Shown piece by piece: positions 34,598 to 45,440 of a stretch of 64,000 bases of DNA. Every line of letters starts with the position of its first letter. The first letter of the stretch is position 1. The stretch lies in the NCBI GenBank assembly GCA_024701455.1, contig JABXYP010000001.1:3786001-3850000 (forward strand), written 5' to 3'. The translations under genes and the position numbers were made by a program. The notes below the pieces were generated by a model. It did not search any database. It saw nothing but the letters and a program-made list of their open reading frames with translations, and was not told where the DNA came from. The stretch is from Bacillus sp. A301a_S52. Lineage in GTDB: Bacteria > Bacillota > Bacilli > Bacillales > Salisediminibacteriaceae.

Positions 34598-35899
34598 ATG
34601 CCAAAAATAACATTTATCGGGGCAGGGAGTACTATTTTTGCCAAAAATGTCCTTGGAGACTGCATGTTTGTTGAGGCACTAAACGGGTCAGAATTTGCTT
34701 TACATGATATCGATGAAAAACGTTTAAAAGAATCTGAACAAATGCTAAAACATTTAGCGAACAAATATAACAAAACGATTCGAATTGTTTCATATTTAAA
34801 CAGAAAAGACGCTTTATCAGGTGCCAACTATGTCATTAATGCGATCCAAGTTGGTGGTTATAAACCGAGTACTGTCATTGATTTTGAGATTCCTAAGAAA
34901 TATGGCCTACGCCAAACTATTGGGGATACTGTGGGTATCGGCGGTATATTTAGAACATTACGAACGATTCCAGTCATGCTTGCTATTGCAAACGACATGG
35001 AAGAGGTCTGTCCTGACGCTTGGCTTTTAAACTATACAAACCCAATGGCCACTTTGACTGGTTTTATGCTCAAATATACATCTATCAAAACCATCGGCCT
35101 CTGCCACAGTGTTCAGGTCTGTACCAAGGAGTTATTCGAAAGGTTAGATATGGATCATGAAGGGGTTGAGGAAAAAATTGCTGGTATCAATCATATGGCG
35201 TGGCTACTAGAAGTGAAAAAAGACGGTATGGACTTGTACCCGGAAATTAAAAAGCGTGCTCAGGAAAAACAGTTGGAAAAGCACGATGATATGGTTCGAT
35301 TCGAACTAATGGATAAATTCGGTTACTATATTACCGAATCATCTGAGCATAATGCTGAATATCATCCTTATTTCATAAAAAGTCAGTATCCAGAACTCAT
35401 TGAGCAATTTAACATCCCATTAGATGAATATCCAAGACGTTGTGTCAATCAAATAAATGGTTGGGAAAAAATGCGGGAAAACATTGTCCATAATTCCGAA
35501 TTAAGTCATGATCGCAGTCACGAGTACGGCTCTCGAATTATCGAAGCAATGGAGACAAATATACCGTTCAAATTCGGCGGTAATGTATTAAATACGGGTG
35601 GAATAATTTCTAATTTACCTACAAACGCGTGTATTGAGGTACCGTGTGTAGCCGACCGTAATGGTATTATGCCTTGCTATATTGGCGAATTACCAGAGCA
35701 ATTAGCTGCTCTCAACCGAACAAATATAAATACACAACTATTGACGATTAAAGCAGCTACTACTCTCGACAAACGTCATATCTATCAAGCTGCTATGCTT
35801 GATCCACATACGAGTGCAGAACTCTCTCTCGCCGATATTACAGCTATGTGTGATGATTTAATCGAAGCTCATGGTACACACCTACCTGTTTATCATTAA
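34598..35899 (+). CDS. melA: Alpha-galactosidase, glycoside hydrolase family 4
   Basis: A 433-residue NAD- and metal-dependent glycosidase. It opens with ITFIGAGST (NAD binding), has the metal-binding CHSVQ (near residue 169) and INHMAWLLEV (near 200), and NYTNPM near 143. Length equals B. subtilis MelA (432). GH4 enzymes act by oxidation at C3 and elimination, unlike GH36. AAAGGAG is placed 9 bases before ATG. It is the only plus-strand gene of the sugar region and is divergent from the AraC-type activator. Another GH4 activity (alpha-glucosidase, alpha-glucuronidase) is possible but the CHSV motif and neighbours favour alpha-galactosidase. Confidence 0.9.
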   Translation: MPKITFIGAGSTIFAKNVLGDCMFVEALNGSEFALHDIDEKRLKESEQMLKHLANKYNKTIRIVSYLNRKDALSGANYVINAIQVGGYKPSTVIDFEIPKKYGLRQTIGDTVGIGGIFRTLRTIPVMLAIANDMEEVCPDAWLLNYTNPMATLTGFMLKYTSIKTIGLCHSVQVCTKELFERLDMDHEGVEEKIAGINHMAWLLEVKKDGMDLYPEIKKRAQEKQLEKHDDMVRFELMDKFGYYITESSEHNAEYHPYFIKSQYPELIEQFNIPLDEYPRRCVNQINGWEKMRENIVHNSELSHDRSHEYGSRIIEAMETNIPFKFGGNVLNTGGIISNLPTNACIEVPCVADRNGIMPCYIGELPEQLAALNRTNINTQLLTIKAATTLDKRHIYQAAMLDPHTSAELSLADITAMCDDLIEAHGTHLPVYH

Positions 35900-35970
35900 C
35901 TTCCCTTTCATCATCTTCTGTATACATGCAAGTCAATAAACAGTTACAGGAGCTATCAAAAGAAAATAAA

Positions 35971-36018
35971 CAAACACCTGGAGGTTACACATTGACCGTT
36001 TAGTCTCCAGGTGCTGTT
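35971..36018. terminator. Bidirectional terminator between GH4 and chemoreceptor genes
   Basis: CACCTGGAG and CTCCAGGTG pair around a 21-base loop. T-rich tails follow on both strands, so it serves both converging genes. Confidence 0.8.
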
Positions 36019-36030
36019 TACTATTTTTAC

Positions 36031-37719
36031 TTAATAAGTGAATTTGCTTGCTTTAGTCTGCAAATCCTCAGCTAGATGAGCTAATGATTCACTAGAACCT
36101 GCAATTTCTTCCATTGCTGCTGTCTGCTCTTCTACAGCAGCAGACATTTGTTGTGTACTGGCTGCATTTTGCTGAGAAATAGCTGATAGATTCTCGATCA
36201 CCGTAATAATTTCCTCTTTCTTCATATCCATACTGTTTCCTGATTCGTTTAGCTGCGCTAACGTTACTTTCATACTTTCTATGGCTGTGGCCACTCCCTC
36301 AAAAGTGCCACTTGTAGCTGTAACACTTTCTGTTTGACGCCGTGATACTTCTTTTGACTCGCTCATTTTATCAACTGCATGCATCGTTTTTTCCGCTAAT
36401 TTATGGATAATAGATGTAATTTCTTCAGAAAACCTATTGGATTGTTCCGCAAGTTTTCGTATCTCATCCGCTACAACAGAAAACCCTTTACCTGCTTCTC
36501 CCGCTCGTGCTGCTTCGATTGAAGCATTCAAAGCTAATAAGTTTGTCTGTTCAGAAATATTTTGAATCATGCCACTAGCATTTTCAATTTGTTCAGTATT
36601 TTTATTTGTTTCCGTTATAATATCATGAATTTGATCTGCCACATCGTTATTCGTGGTTGTTTTATCTACCAGATCATTTACAAGTGCCAATCCTTCATCT
36701 TTTAGACTCGTTACCTCTTCGGCAATTTGATTGAGATTGTCGAGGTAATGCTGGTCTTGAATAATCAGTTTACCTAGTTCATTTACTTCCCCTGCACCTT
36801 TTTCTGTATCGGCCGCTTGGAGTGAGGCACCTCGTGAAATGTCATCGATCGTTTTTGCTACTTCTTCAGCCGCTTTAGCAGAATGTTCACTCGTAGCCGT
36901 AAGCTCTTCTGATGAAGAAGCCAATTGTTCAGAAGCCAACGTCACATCCTGTAATAACTCTGATAAATTTTCTTTCATAATATTAAATCCGGTTGAGATT
37001 TCCCCTAATTCATCACGGCGATTATCATCATGATGACTACGAAAGTCCCCTTCACCTGCTAATTTTAAGTTGTCTAAAATGACTGTAATTCTTCCTTTTA
37101 TTTGTTTCGTGAAAAACATCAGTAAAGCTGTCATTAAGATTACTATCACAACAATGATAAGACCTACTTGAAGTAAAATATCTGACATGATCGTATTAAT
37201 ACTTTCTTGAGATGTGGCCGTAAACCACATGCCGATAATACTGCCATCCTCAGCCAAAATAGGTCGATAAGCTGTTTGCATGTCGACTCCAAGAATGTCT
37301 GCTTCACCACCATAGTTTTCACCATCTTCAAGTACACGTTCGGTCACTTCACCTTCCGCCGCCACGGAAACTGCACGTTCATCCGCAATAATGAGATTAG
37401 TCGAAATCGGTTGGCGGTCATGGAAAATAGTAATAAGTCCTCCGGTCATCTCTGCCAATTCGTCAGCTAAATCATAGTCCTCATTAATACGATGGTCACC
37501 TTTATATAGCTCTCCGTTTTGTTCACGCCACTCTCCCTCATACTTTTCATTAACATAATTGTAGGTTAAGTCCAAGTCTGATTGTGCTTTATCTGCTGCA
37601 AAGCTCTCAATACCACTTTTTACTGATAAAAAAGTCACCCCTAAGACAATGACTGATAGACTAATGATCGTGATGAACATTAGTAAGTGAAATTTAGTTA
37701 ATATTTTCATATTTTTCAT
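36031..37719 (-). CDS. Methyl-accepting chemotaxis protein
   Basis: A 562-residue receptor: membrane segment 1 (about 11-32), an extracellular single-Cache sensor (about 33-180, with [15 protein letters not shown] end), membrane segment 2 (about 185-207), HAMP (to about 260) and the signalling domain. The hairpin tip has [30 protein letters not shown], the universally conserved CheA/CheW contact. The C-terminus ends KASKFTY without a CheR tether. GGAGAG lies 8 bases before ATG. The ligand is unknown; location beside sugar genes could mean a sugar-related signal, but this is only suggestive. Confidence 0.94.
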   Translation of the reverse strand: MKNMKILTKFHLLMFITIISLSVIVLGVTFLSVKSGIESFAADKAQSDLDLTYNYVNEKYEGEWREQNGELYKGDHRINEDYDLADELAEMTGGLITIFHDRQPISTNLIIADERAVSVAAEGEVTERVLEDGENYGGEADILGVDMQTAYRPILAEDGSIIGMWFTATSQESINTIMSDILLQVGLIIVVIVILMTALLMFFTKQIKGRITVILDNLKLAGEGDFRSHHDDNRRDELGEISTGFNIMKENLSELLQDVTLASEQLASSSEELTATSEHSAKAAEEVAKTIDDISRGASLQAADTEKGAGEVNELGKLIIQDQHYLDNLNQIAEEVTSLKDEGLALVNDLVDKTTTNNDVADQIHDIITETNKNTEQIENASGMIQNISEQTNLLALNASIEAARAGEAGKGFSVVADEIRKLAEQSNRFSEEITSIIHKLAEKTMHAVDKMSESKEVSRRQTESVTATSGTFEGVATAIESMKVTLAQLNESGNSMDMKKEEIITVIENLSAISQQNAASTQQMSAAVEEQTAAMEEIAGSSESLAHLAEDLQTKASKFTY

Positions 37720-38046
37720 AATCTACTCTCCTCTATGACTTTAGAACCTCTCCTAAGGTACCATTTATCATATAAACAATTCAAGCTAATTAAACCCATT
37801 TTTGATTAAAAAATGTTAGGACTTTTGCCTTTATTTTTCTTTCATTAAGTTGGATTACGTGTTGTTTATCTTGCATTAAAAGGCCCTTTATATATTAGAT
37901 ATCCTCACTAAATGATTGGTTTATAATCCCCCTAACACAATCGAAAAGATAGACAATAAAAAATGGATTCGATCATCAGTATACGATGATCGAATCCATT
38001 GTTAAGTTATTTCTAGGGTGTCCAGCAGCCATGAGCTCTATTTCTA

Positions 38047-41000
38047 TTAATCAACGTTTATAAACAATTTGCCATCTGCCACCGCTCTTACTTCGTTATC
38101 GAAGTCATCTCGCGCAATAACTTCAACTTCTGCTCCATTAGCTTTCACATTAGACGTAGCCGTGTAGTAGCCTACATAATAACCTGGTGATTGTTCTCTC
38201 ATTGGCAGTTCTGTTGCATTTCCAGTCCTGTTAGTAGATGGCAGATTCGTTAAAGGCATTCGAATAACGAATGAGCTATCGAGCCCTTCCTCTGCATGAA
38301 AACTCACAAGCACCGTCTCACCTGCTTTGAGTTCTGTATCTTCTACTGGGGTAATGTCAGATAAGACATACTTACCAAAATTAGCGTGAACCGTCAATGT
38401 TTCTACTGACTCATTACCTGCCCCGTCAACTGCTTTAACTGTTATCTCATTTTCTCCTTCATCTAACATAATTCTATGGGAAAAGAACCCTTCCTCGTCT
38501 AACTCTGCCTTCGCCCCATTAACAGTCACGTGGTCAAGATACTCATCCGCGGCACTTCCTTCTACTCTAACTGTTTCACTGTTTAGCTTATCCCCCTCTT
38601 TTGGACTGAGGATTTCCAACTCTGGCGCATCTTGATCAAGAATAACAGTAATTGGATCAGACTCACCACTCGATCCTGATGGTGTTTCAGCTATTGCAGT
38701 TAATTTATTTTCACCGTCGTTAAGTGTGATATCAACTGAGAAAGAACCCTTGTCATCTGTTGTTGTCTTTCCTGCTTCCTCACCTTGGTTGTAAATAATC
38801 ATATCAATGTCTCGTGAACCATTTCCTTCTACTGTTACTATTTCATCATTTGTCATATAGCCTTCTTCTGGTGAGGTAATCTCTGGTACTGTCACCTCAT
38901 AATCAACTAATGCACGAATCATATAATTTCCTTCATCTGCTGGTGTTTGTGAGAATTCCCCTCCAACAAACTCCCAGTTTCGTTCTGAAAAAGGCCCATT
39001 TTCGTCTGTTGCCAAACCTGGCGCATGTGGATTATCATCTGTCTGAATATAAACCAAATAAAAATCACTGTCGACAATAATACCTTCCTGGCTTAAATCT
39101 ACGTGTGTCCAAGATCCATCACGCAATGCTTCTGCATCAATTGGTCCAGCAATTTTCTCACCTGGGGCACCGCCGTTACCTTCAGCATCATAGACCGCTA
39201 ATTGAAAGTCTGTACCGCCTGGTTGTGGCCATTCAGTATCCCAAAAATGGAGTAATCCACCTGTGAGAAGGGCTTTTTCTTGTCCATCTTCTAGAGACAT
39301 TCTAACTGCCCATCCATTGCCTGCTTCATAGAAAACACGAGCATTTTCAGCTGTTCCATCATCATAGCTAATTTCACCAGGATACCCTATAAAAGGTGTT
39401 AGAGCAATATCTGCTATTGTCATGTCACCTTCCTCAATGGTTATCTCTGTTTCATAACTATAATAGGATGGCGCCACAACTTTTAACGTGTAGGTCCCTT
39501 CATATGCTTCAATAGAATAACGGCCCTCTTCATCCGATTCTACTGCTGAAATTCTAGGGTCTTCTTTAAGCATTAAAGTAGCCCCTTCAACTGGTTCTTC
39601 AGTAATCTCATTTAAGACGGCTCCCGAAACAGATCCAACTCCTAGTTCATCCAACATAAAATGAACAGCTGCTTTCTCATCAGCTTCAATGGATACTTCT
39701 TTTTCAGAAGGATGGAAACCGTATGCTTCGGCCCTTACTGTGAATTGGCCAGCTGGATGTGTTAATGAAAATGCGCCACTTGCTGGATTAGTTTGTGTTC
39801 GTCGACCTGTTTCGCTCACTTTTACGGTCGCTGCAAGCGGTAATCCAGCGGTCGTTTGTTCATCACCTGAACTGTCTCTATCTTTCTGTCGCTGATCTGT
39901 TTTCTGTTCAGGAGCAATCAATTCTCTTTCTTTTCCTTTGGGTGGAACATGCTCAGCAGGGTTTGTAGGTGTTCGTCCTAAGTGCAATCCATTTGTACGT
40001 CCAAGTCCATTTGCTTTGGAGCCAAACGAGGAATACAAACTTAACCCAGAATCAATAATACCTAATTCCATTTTTCCACCATCTGTATTTTGAACCTCAT
40101 CGGTTAATGACACATCATCAATATACCAACCAGACTCGGTAATAAGGAAATCAGAATACGCATTAAATCCAACAATGATGCGTTCCCCAGAATAGTCACT
40201 TAAATCAATGTATGCTGATTCCCATTCATCCGATACGCCATTCACTGTCCGCACAATATCCCATGTTTCCATATCATCGGTAGAGACAACGACATAACCA
40301 TAATCATAGTTTATCTCAAACTCAAACCATTCATGATACTCGAGGAAGAAGTCTCCCTTATCAGGCACTTGCACTGGTGGCAAAATCAACGTAGCGTCCA
40401 TATCATCTGCATAATCACCTGCTAAGTTTGTACCATATACATGATCACCGGAATAAGCAGATGAAGGTCCAACTTTCGGTCTTCCCCATTCCCAGCTGTT
40501 GTTTTGTCCAAAACTCAGCCATCCAGCCGGATAAGTTTCAAAATCTTGAGCATATCCTGTCGTAACAGAGTCGTGGACATCTACCGTATAAACGTCACTT
40601 TCAACCGTATGGCCTCCAAAATCTTTAACAACCCAATAATACGTTATTTCAGGAGCTACAATGGCGTCAGCAGGCATGTTGGCCTTATAAATGCCTGCCC
40701 GGTAATCACCACTTTTTCGTTCTGTCTCTAGCTCCTTCCATTCCCCATCGTCTTCATACATCAACATAACCGATGTGACACTCACATTATCTTCCGCACT
40801 TACCTCAAGCGGAAGAGCAATTCCTTCGAACACCTCTTCAGGTGGCGTATGTTGGAGAACAGGTGGCTCAGAGTCTTCCCCTTCCTGTAAAACACTACCA
40901 CTCAACTGACCTAATCCATCACTAATGGCTGTAACAGCTTCATATGCATTAATAATTCCAGCCCCATACCCGTTGTTAGGCGTTTCTGGGAATTGACTGT

Positions 41001-42468
41001 CTGTAGCTGGTGTCGATGTCGTCATTATAATGTCTTCAAGCTCGTCCACTGTCAAAGAAGAATCTACTTGTAACAATAAAGCAGCGAGTGCAGAGGTGTG
41101 AGGGCCAGCCATTGATGTGCCATTCCATCCTCCTTCATACCCTCCACCTGAAACAGCGGAGCGAATATTGACTCCTGGTGCACTGACTTCCGGTTTAATT
41201 TCGTCATATGGGGAAGGTCCTTGCAAAGAGAAACTGGCTAATTCATTATTAGCATTCGTCGCTCCTGTAGCAAAAGATTCTGGATAATTTGCTGGATTAG
41301 CTACAGAGCCAAGACCTCCAGGATTAGTTAGCGATGTGTTACCTGCAGAGAACTCTGGAAAGATACCAGCGGCACGCCAATTTTGTACCATCGGTCGATA
41401 CCATTCATCTAGTCCAGGGCCTCCTCCCCAAGAGTTATTCACGATGTCAGGGGCATATTCAGGATGAGGATTCCCGTCTTCATCTGTTGGCGCAAGTATC
41501 CATTCACCAGCTGCGAGCAAGTCCATATCTGTGCCACCATCGGCAGTAAAGGCCTTAACACCAATCCACTGAGCACCAGGTGCTACGCCTATTTTATTAG
41601 AACCATCTTCTTCAACTCCTACCATCGTTCCTGTCACATGTGTGCCATGATCTAAATCATCATATGGGACATCTTCTCCAACGGTAGCATCAAACCAATT
41701 AAATTCATGATTTACTTCTCCAGTGGAAACGTCATAACCGCGATATTGGTTTATTAAAGCAGGGTGATCCCATTCCACGCCAGTATCAATCGAGGCGATG
41801 ACAATTCCCGAACCATCGATGCCCATTTCCCACACATCTGGCGCCTCTATTTGCTCAATATTCCATTCCACTTCTGGATCTGACGTTTGTGGCAATTTTG
41901 AAGGTGCATTCTCATCTTCCACGTGAGTACGAGTTGTTTCATGTAGTTCTCTCGTCTCATTGGGAAGGATTTTATCTATCTCAGCATACGATTCTAAAGC
42001 TTCCAATGTCTCTTTATTTGCTGTTACTGCTAAAGCATTCACAATATAAAAAGAATCTATTTCTTGAACATTACCATTCTCTTTTTCTTTTAATAAAAAA
42101 TCTTTTACTTCAACTTGTGATTCTGTAGCTGTCGCCCGAAGCTCGGAAACGATCGCTGTCCGCTGTGCAAGAGTTAAATCTGTCGTACCAGCTACTTGAA
42201 TCTTATTTTCAGCTACATCCGTAGCGATTTTGTCTGTATCTACTTGCTCTTTCATTTTTAATAAGAATGTCACATATTCCTCATCGTCAAATTCATCTAT
42301 CAGATGATCAGCTACCTCTACAGGTGCGTCTTGATCCATCTCTTCTAAATAAGAAGTAGACGTTCCATTACTTGTAGCACTTACTATTTGCGGCATGATC
42401 ATTGGCATGATAAGTGCAACCACCATCATCCATATAATCCCCTGCTGTCTCTGTTTATTTCTTGACAA
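38047..42468 (-). CDS. bpr: Bacillopeptidase F-like subtilisin-family protease
   Basis: A 1473-residue secreted serine protease. After the signal peptide (ending near VSA) come an I9-type propeptide (to about 180) and the S8 catalytic domain with Asp near 226 (IASIDTGVEWDHP), His near 273 (DHGTHVTGT) and Ser near 450 (GTSMAGP). The tail holds a MAM/jelly-roll-like domain (about 620-790), a low-complexity linker, two carboxypeptidase-regulatory-like domains (about 890-1060) and Ig-like bacterial domains. B. subtilis Bpr has 1433 residues and the same plan. The GTG at 42477 touches the AAGGGAG site, so I prefer TTG at 42468. In Bacillus, bpr is stimulated by DegU. Confidence 0.93.
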   Translation of the reverse strand: MSRNKQRQQGIIWMMVVALIMPMIMPQIVSATSNGTSTSYLEEMDQDAPVEVADHLIDEFDDEEYVTFLLKMKEQVDTDKIATDVAENKIQVAGTTDLTLAQRTAIVSELRATATESQVEVKDFLLKEKENGNVQEIDSFYIVNALAVTANKETLEALESYAEIDKILPNETRELHETTRTHVEDENAPSKLPQTSDPEVEWNIEQIEAPDVWEMGIDGSGIVIASIDTGVEWDHPALINQYRGYDVSTGEVNHEFNWFDATVGEDVPYDDLDHGTHVTGTMVGVEEDGSNKIGVAPGAQWIGVKAFTADGGTDMDLLAAGEWILAPTDEDGNPHPEYAPDIVNNSWGGGPGLDEWYRPMVQNWRAAGIFPEFSAGNTSLTNPGGLGSVANPANYPESFATGATNANNELASFSLQGPSPYDEIKPEVSAPGVNIRSAVSGGGYEGGWNGTSMAGPHTSALAALLLQVDSSLTVDELEDIIMTTSTPATDSQFPETPNNGYGAGIINAYEAVTAISDGLGQLSGSVLQEGEDSEPPVLQHTPPEEVFEGIALPLEVSAEDNVSVTSVMLMYEDDGEWKELETERKSGDYRAGIYKANMPADAIVAPEITYYWVVKDFGGHTVESDVYTVDVHDSVTTGYAQDFETYPAGWLSFGQNNSWEWGRPKVGPSSAYSGDHVYGTNLAGDYADDMDATLILPPVQVPDKGDFFLEYHEWFEFEINYDYGYVVVSTDDMETWDIVRTVNGVSDEWESAYIDLSDYSGERIIVGFNAYSDFLITESGWYIDDVSLTDEVQNTDGGKMELGIIDSGLSLYSSFGSKANGLGRTNGLHLGRTPTNPAEHVPPKGKERELIAPEQKTDQRQKDRDSSGDEQTTAGLPLAATVKVSETGRRTQTNPASGAFSLTHPAGQFTVRAEAYGFHPSEKEVSIEADEKAAVHFMLDELGVGSVSGAVLNEITEEPVEGATLMLKEDPRISAVESDEEGRYSIEAYEGTYTLKVVAPSYYSYETEITIEEGDMTIADIALTPFIGYPGEISYDDGTAENARVFYEAGNGWAVRMSLEDGQEKALLTGGLLHFWDTEWPQPGGTDFQLAVYDAEGNGGAPGEKIAGPIDAEALRDGSWTHVDLSQEGIIVDSDFYLVYIQTDDNPHAPGLATDENGPFSERNWEFVGGEFSQTPADEGNYMIRALVDYEVTVPEITSPEEGYMTNDEIVTVEGNGSRDIDMIIYNQGEEAGKTTTDDKGSFSVDITLNDGENKLTAIAETPSGSSGESDPITVILDQDAPELEILSPKEGDKLNSETVRVEGSAADEYLDHVTVNGAKAELDEEGFFSHRIMLDEGENEITVKAVDGAGNESVETLTVHANFGKYVLSDITPVEDTELKAGETVLVSFHAEEGLDSSFVIRMPLTNLPSTNRTGNATELPMREQSPGYYVGYYTATSNVKANGAEVEVIARDDFDNEVRAVADGKLFINVD

Positions 42469-43220
42469 ATCAACCACTCCCTTATAATAATGTGGATCGT
42501 TATTACATTGTCAATTATGCTATTCAGTCTGATTCGTATGAAAAATGAAGGTTTTTCTATATTATGAAAATGGGTACATGGTACTTGAAAGAAATCATTC
42601 GTGGATAATGAGAATCAAAAGTAGAGACATTAGTTAAATAGTTTCATTTTAAATGGAGGTTAGCTTACATCTATGAACACGTCATCCGCGATCCTCCCTC
42701 CTTGTTCAAACGTGTCCACAATCGTGTTGACGTGCTTCTACCCAGCATTTTAACGGTAAAATAGCAAAAATTCACTATTTTCTGATAAAAATAAGTCAAT
42801 AGTTCTCCTTATACAATGAACATAGAGAGATTCTGTCATTTAGTAACGATAGTTTTATAGAAAATTTGTCTGTTATTACATTTTTGAGACATATTAGCCG
42901 CATTTAAATTTAAAAAAATGTCGAAATCCCCCTACTCTAAAACATCTATGGCGTCGAGACAAAAACAACGTGTGCGGCTGATCGGTGACACTGTATTCTC
43001 ATGACGAAGAGAGAAATTATCTTAAACCAAATTAGATTCTTAGTTATTAACCTCCAACTTACCAATGCTAACGAATTACCTGAGATCATTATGCAAATTT
43101 TTATGAATGAAACTCATTCAGTACTACATTTGCATTTTTTGTCGGAAAATTAGTCCAAAAGAGCCTATTTCACTTTCTAATAAAATCATTAACTAGAAAT
43201 CAGGACTTCAATCGCTTAAA
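42469..43220. other. Intergenic region upstream of bpr
   Basis: About 750 bases without a convincing gene. A 26-codon frame begins at 42674 with GGAGG 13 bases before it, too far for a good start. The region must hold the bpr promoter; no clear hexamer pair stands out. It leads into repeat copies 8 and 9. Confidence 0.5.
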
Positions 43221-43328
43221 AACGATACTTTCAATCAGGACATTAGCGATCGTTACCTCCCACCTTAATTGAGCTACCTCCTCTCTATATGTATGTCGGG
43301 AGGTTTACGGACGCTTATATGTGATAAA
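43221..43328 (+). repeat. Two-hairpin repeat, copy 8 (short form)
   Basis: A 108-base copy lacking hairpin A. Hairpin B is strong: CGTTACCTCCC pairs with GGGAGGTTTACG. The pyrimidine tract CCTCCTCTCT and the GTGATAAA end are intact. Confidence 0.9.
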
Positions 43329-43360
43329 AATAAACAAGCCGTCACATGTGTGACGACTTG
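43326..43360 (-). terminator. Terminator of the opp operon
   Basis: On the minus strand CAAGTCGTCACA and TGTGACGGCTTG form a 12-base stem with a CA tip, followed by TTTATTTTTAT. It lies between repeat copies 8 and 9, about 150 bases after oppC. Confidence 0.85.
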
Positions 43361-43370
43361 CACTATAATA

Positions 43371-43510
43371 CGAACCTTTAATCATTTTGAGTTCTCATTC
43401 TACTACCATTTATTAATAGTGAAGAAAATCAGAATATTAACTTCCATTAGCTCCCGTCTCAATAGATTTAGTTCTCTCTATTTTGTTGAGTTTCACGGTC
43501 CGGTATCTTC
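43371..43510 (+). repeat. Two-hairpin repeat, copy 9 (degenerate)
   Basis: A worn copy that keeps CGAACCTTTAATCA, CCATTAGCTCCCG, TTTAGTTCTCTCTATTTTG and a changed ACGGTCCGG end. It lies directly after the oppC stop codon. Confidence 0.6.
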
Positions 43511-44410
43511 TTATTGTTTCATTTTCGGATCGAGCACGTCTCTTAAGCCATCTCCTATCATATTAAACCCCAATACAGCCAGCATAATAGAAAGGCCAGG
43601 AAACAACATGAGCCATGGAGCACTTTGAATGTATTGTCTCGCATCGGAGAGCATTCTCCCCCACTCGGGTATTGGAGGCTGAGCACCCAAGCCTAAAAAG
43701 CCGAGCGCTGCTGCTTCTAAAATGGCTGTCCCAAACCCTAATGTAGCTTGAACGATTATCGGTGCCAAACTATTAGGCAATACGTGCTGCCATAATATAC
43801 GACTATTTTTCATTCCTTGGGCTTTCGCCGCTAGAATATACTCTTCTTGTCTAATTGAAATGACTTTCGAACGAACTAATCGACCGAAAATAGGCACATT
43901 TATAATAGCTATCGCTATTAGCGCATTTTGTAAGGAGGGTCCAAGAATAGCCACGATAGCTATGGCTAGCAATATACTTGGAAATGCTAGCATGATATCG
44001 AAAAGCCGGGAAATAACCGTATCGAGCCAGCCACGATAAAAACCAGCAATAACACCAAGAGCTGTACCGAAAATGAGCGCCCCTGTCACAGCGATGAAGC
44101 CGACTTGCAAAGAGATTCTAGCCCCATAAACAATACGAGTAAAAATGTCTCTTCCCAAATCATCGGTGCCAAACCAGTACTCACTATCAGGAGAACGAAG
44201 GCGATCAGCTGCATTCATAGAGTCATAAGAATAATGTGTAAGTAGCGGTGCCAAAAGACCTATTAATATAAAGCTTATTATAATGAAAAAGCCAGTTAAG
44301 GCCCATTTATTTTTCCGAACATGCCAATAAGCTTCTTTCCAAGGAGAAATTACGTCTTCATCGCGAGAACTTGAGAACATTCCTTTCTGTTTCTTTGTCA
44401 CTTCTTTCAT
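43511..44410 (-). CDS. oppC: Oligopeptide ABC transporter permease OppC
   Basis: A 299-residue membrane protein with six helices. It has the N-terminal OppC segment (FFIIISFILIGLLAPLLTHY), FGTDDLGRDIFTRIVYGARISL and the docking loop YILAAKAQGMKNSRILWQHVLPNSLAPI. ATG 44410, preceded by GAGAGGAG, gives the usual length; the frame opens at a GTG (44437) just after the oppB stop. It is last in the operon. Confidence 0.95.
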   Translation of the reverse strand: MKEVTKKQKGMFSSSRDEDVISPWKEAYWHVRKNKWALTGFFIIISFILIGLLAPLLTHYSYDSMNAADRLRSPDSEYWFGTDDLGRDIFTRIVYGARISLQVGFIAVTGALIFGTALGVIAGFYRGWLDTVISRLFDIMLAFPSILLAIAIVAILGPSLQNALIAIAIINVPIFGRLVRSKVISIRQEEYILAAKAQGMKNSRILWQHVLPNSLAPIIVQATLGFGTAILEAAALGFLGLGAQPPIPEWGRMLSDARQYIQSAPWLMLFPGLSIMLAVLGFNMIGDGLRDVLDPKMKQ

Positions 44411-44438
44411 ATCTCCTCTCTCCCTCACATCATTCACC

Positions 44439-45440
44439 CTAATACTTAATACGAGGATCTATATAGCTATATAACAAATCAACAGTAAGATTAATTAACA
44501 CAAATAACGTCGCTATGACTAAAATACCTGATTGAATAACTGGGTAATCTCTCGTTCCAATCGCTTCATAAACATATCGACCGATGCCAGGCCAACTAAA
44601 AATCGTCTCTGTGAGTATGGCCCCGCCAAGAAGCGTCCCTGTCTGCAAACCAACGACCGTTAAAACCGGGATGATGGCGTTTTTAAACCCATGTCGATAT
44701 ATAATAGCCACCGGCCTTGACCCTTTCGCAACCACCGTCCTAATATAATCAGAACGTAATACTTCTAACATGCTTGATCGTGTCATTCTCGCAATAATAG
44801 CCATAGGAATCGTGCCTAATGCGATTCCAGGCAAAATCAAATGTTTTAAAGCTGTCCACCACTGATCAGGTCGTCCAGCTAAAAGAGTATCCAATAAATA
44901 AAAGTGTGTAGTCGTGTCAATAGGATCGCGAGGATTCTCCCGCCCAAATGCAGGAAGCCAGCCAAGCTCCTGTGCAAAAATCCACTGCTCCATTAATCCT
45001 AGCCAAAAAATAGGCATAGAGACGCCAATTAAGGCAATGAGCATACTCATATAGTCAAACAGTGATCCTTGTTTCCATGCACTTAAAATACCTGCATTTA
45101 CTCCCACAATGAGAGCAAACAGCATAGCGAATATCGTTAATTCAATGGTCGCAGCTAGGAACGGCCACAATTCTTCATTAATTGGGCGATTCGTCCGTAA
45201 AGAAGTCCCTAAATTACCTTGTGCCAAATCCATCATATAACGTCCGTACTGAACAAGGTACGGTTCATTAAGCCCCAGGGTCTCTTCTAAATCTGCAATG
45301 GCTTGAGGTGTTGCTTGCTCTCCAAGAATGGTTTGGGCGGGGTTGCCTGGAATAAGGTGGACGATGGAAAATGTAATGAGCGACATGCCGACTAAGACTG
45401 GAATAAGCATCAATAAACGTCTGATCGTATAAGAAATCAC
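44439..45440 (-). CDS. oppB: Oligopeptide ABC transporter permease OppB
   Basis: A 333-residue permease beginning with the typical YTIRRLLMLIPVLVGMSLITF and containing the docking loop YIRTVVAKGSRPVAIIYRHGFKNAIIPVL. It starts with GTG, preceded by AGAGGTG. It forms the channel with OppC. Confidence 0.95.
   Translation of the reverse strand: MISYTIRRLLMLIPVLVGMSLITFSIVHLIPGNPAQTILGEQATPQAIADLEETLGLNEPYLVQYGRYMMDLAQGNLGTSLRTNRPINEELWPFLAATIELTIFAMLFALIVGVNAGILSAWKQGSLFDYMSMLIALIGVSMPIFWLGLMEQWIFAQELGWLPAFGRENPRDPIDTTTHFYLLDTLLAGRPDQWWTALKHLILPGIALGTIPMAIIARMTRSSMLEVLRSDYIRTVVAKGSRPVAIIYRHGFKNAIIPVLTVVGLQTGTLLGGAILTETIFSWPGIGRYVYEAIGTRDYPVIQSGILVIATLFVLINLTVDLLYSYIDPRIKY

Noticed and set aside
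42674-42754. A 26-codon open frame beginning ATGAACACG with GGAGG upstream
   Set aside because: The spacing of 13 bases to the ATG is too long and the product has no recognisable character.
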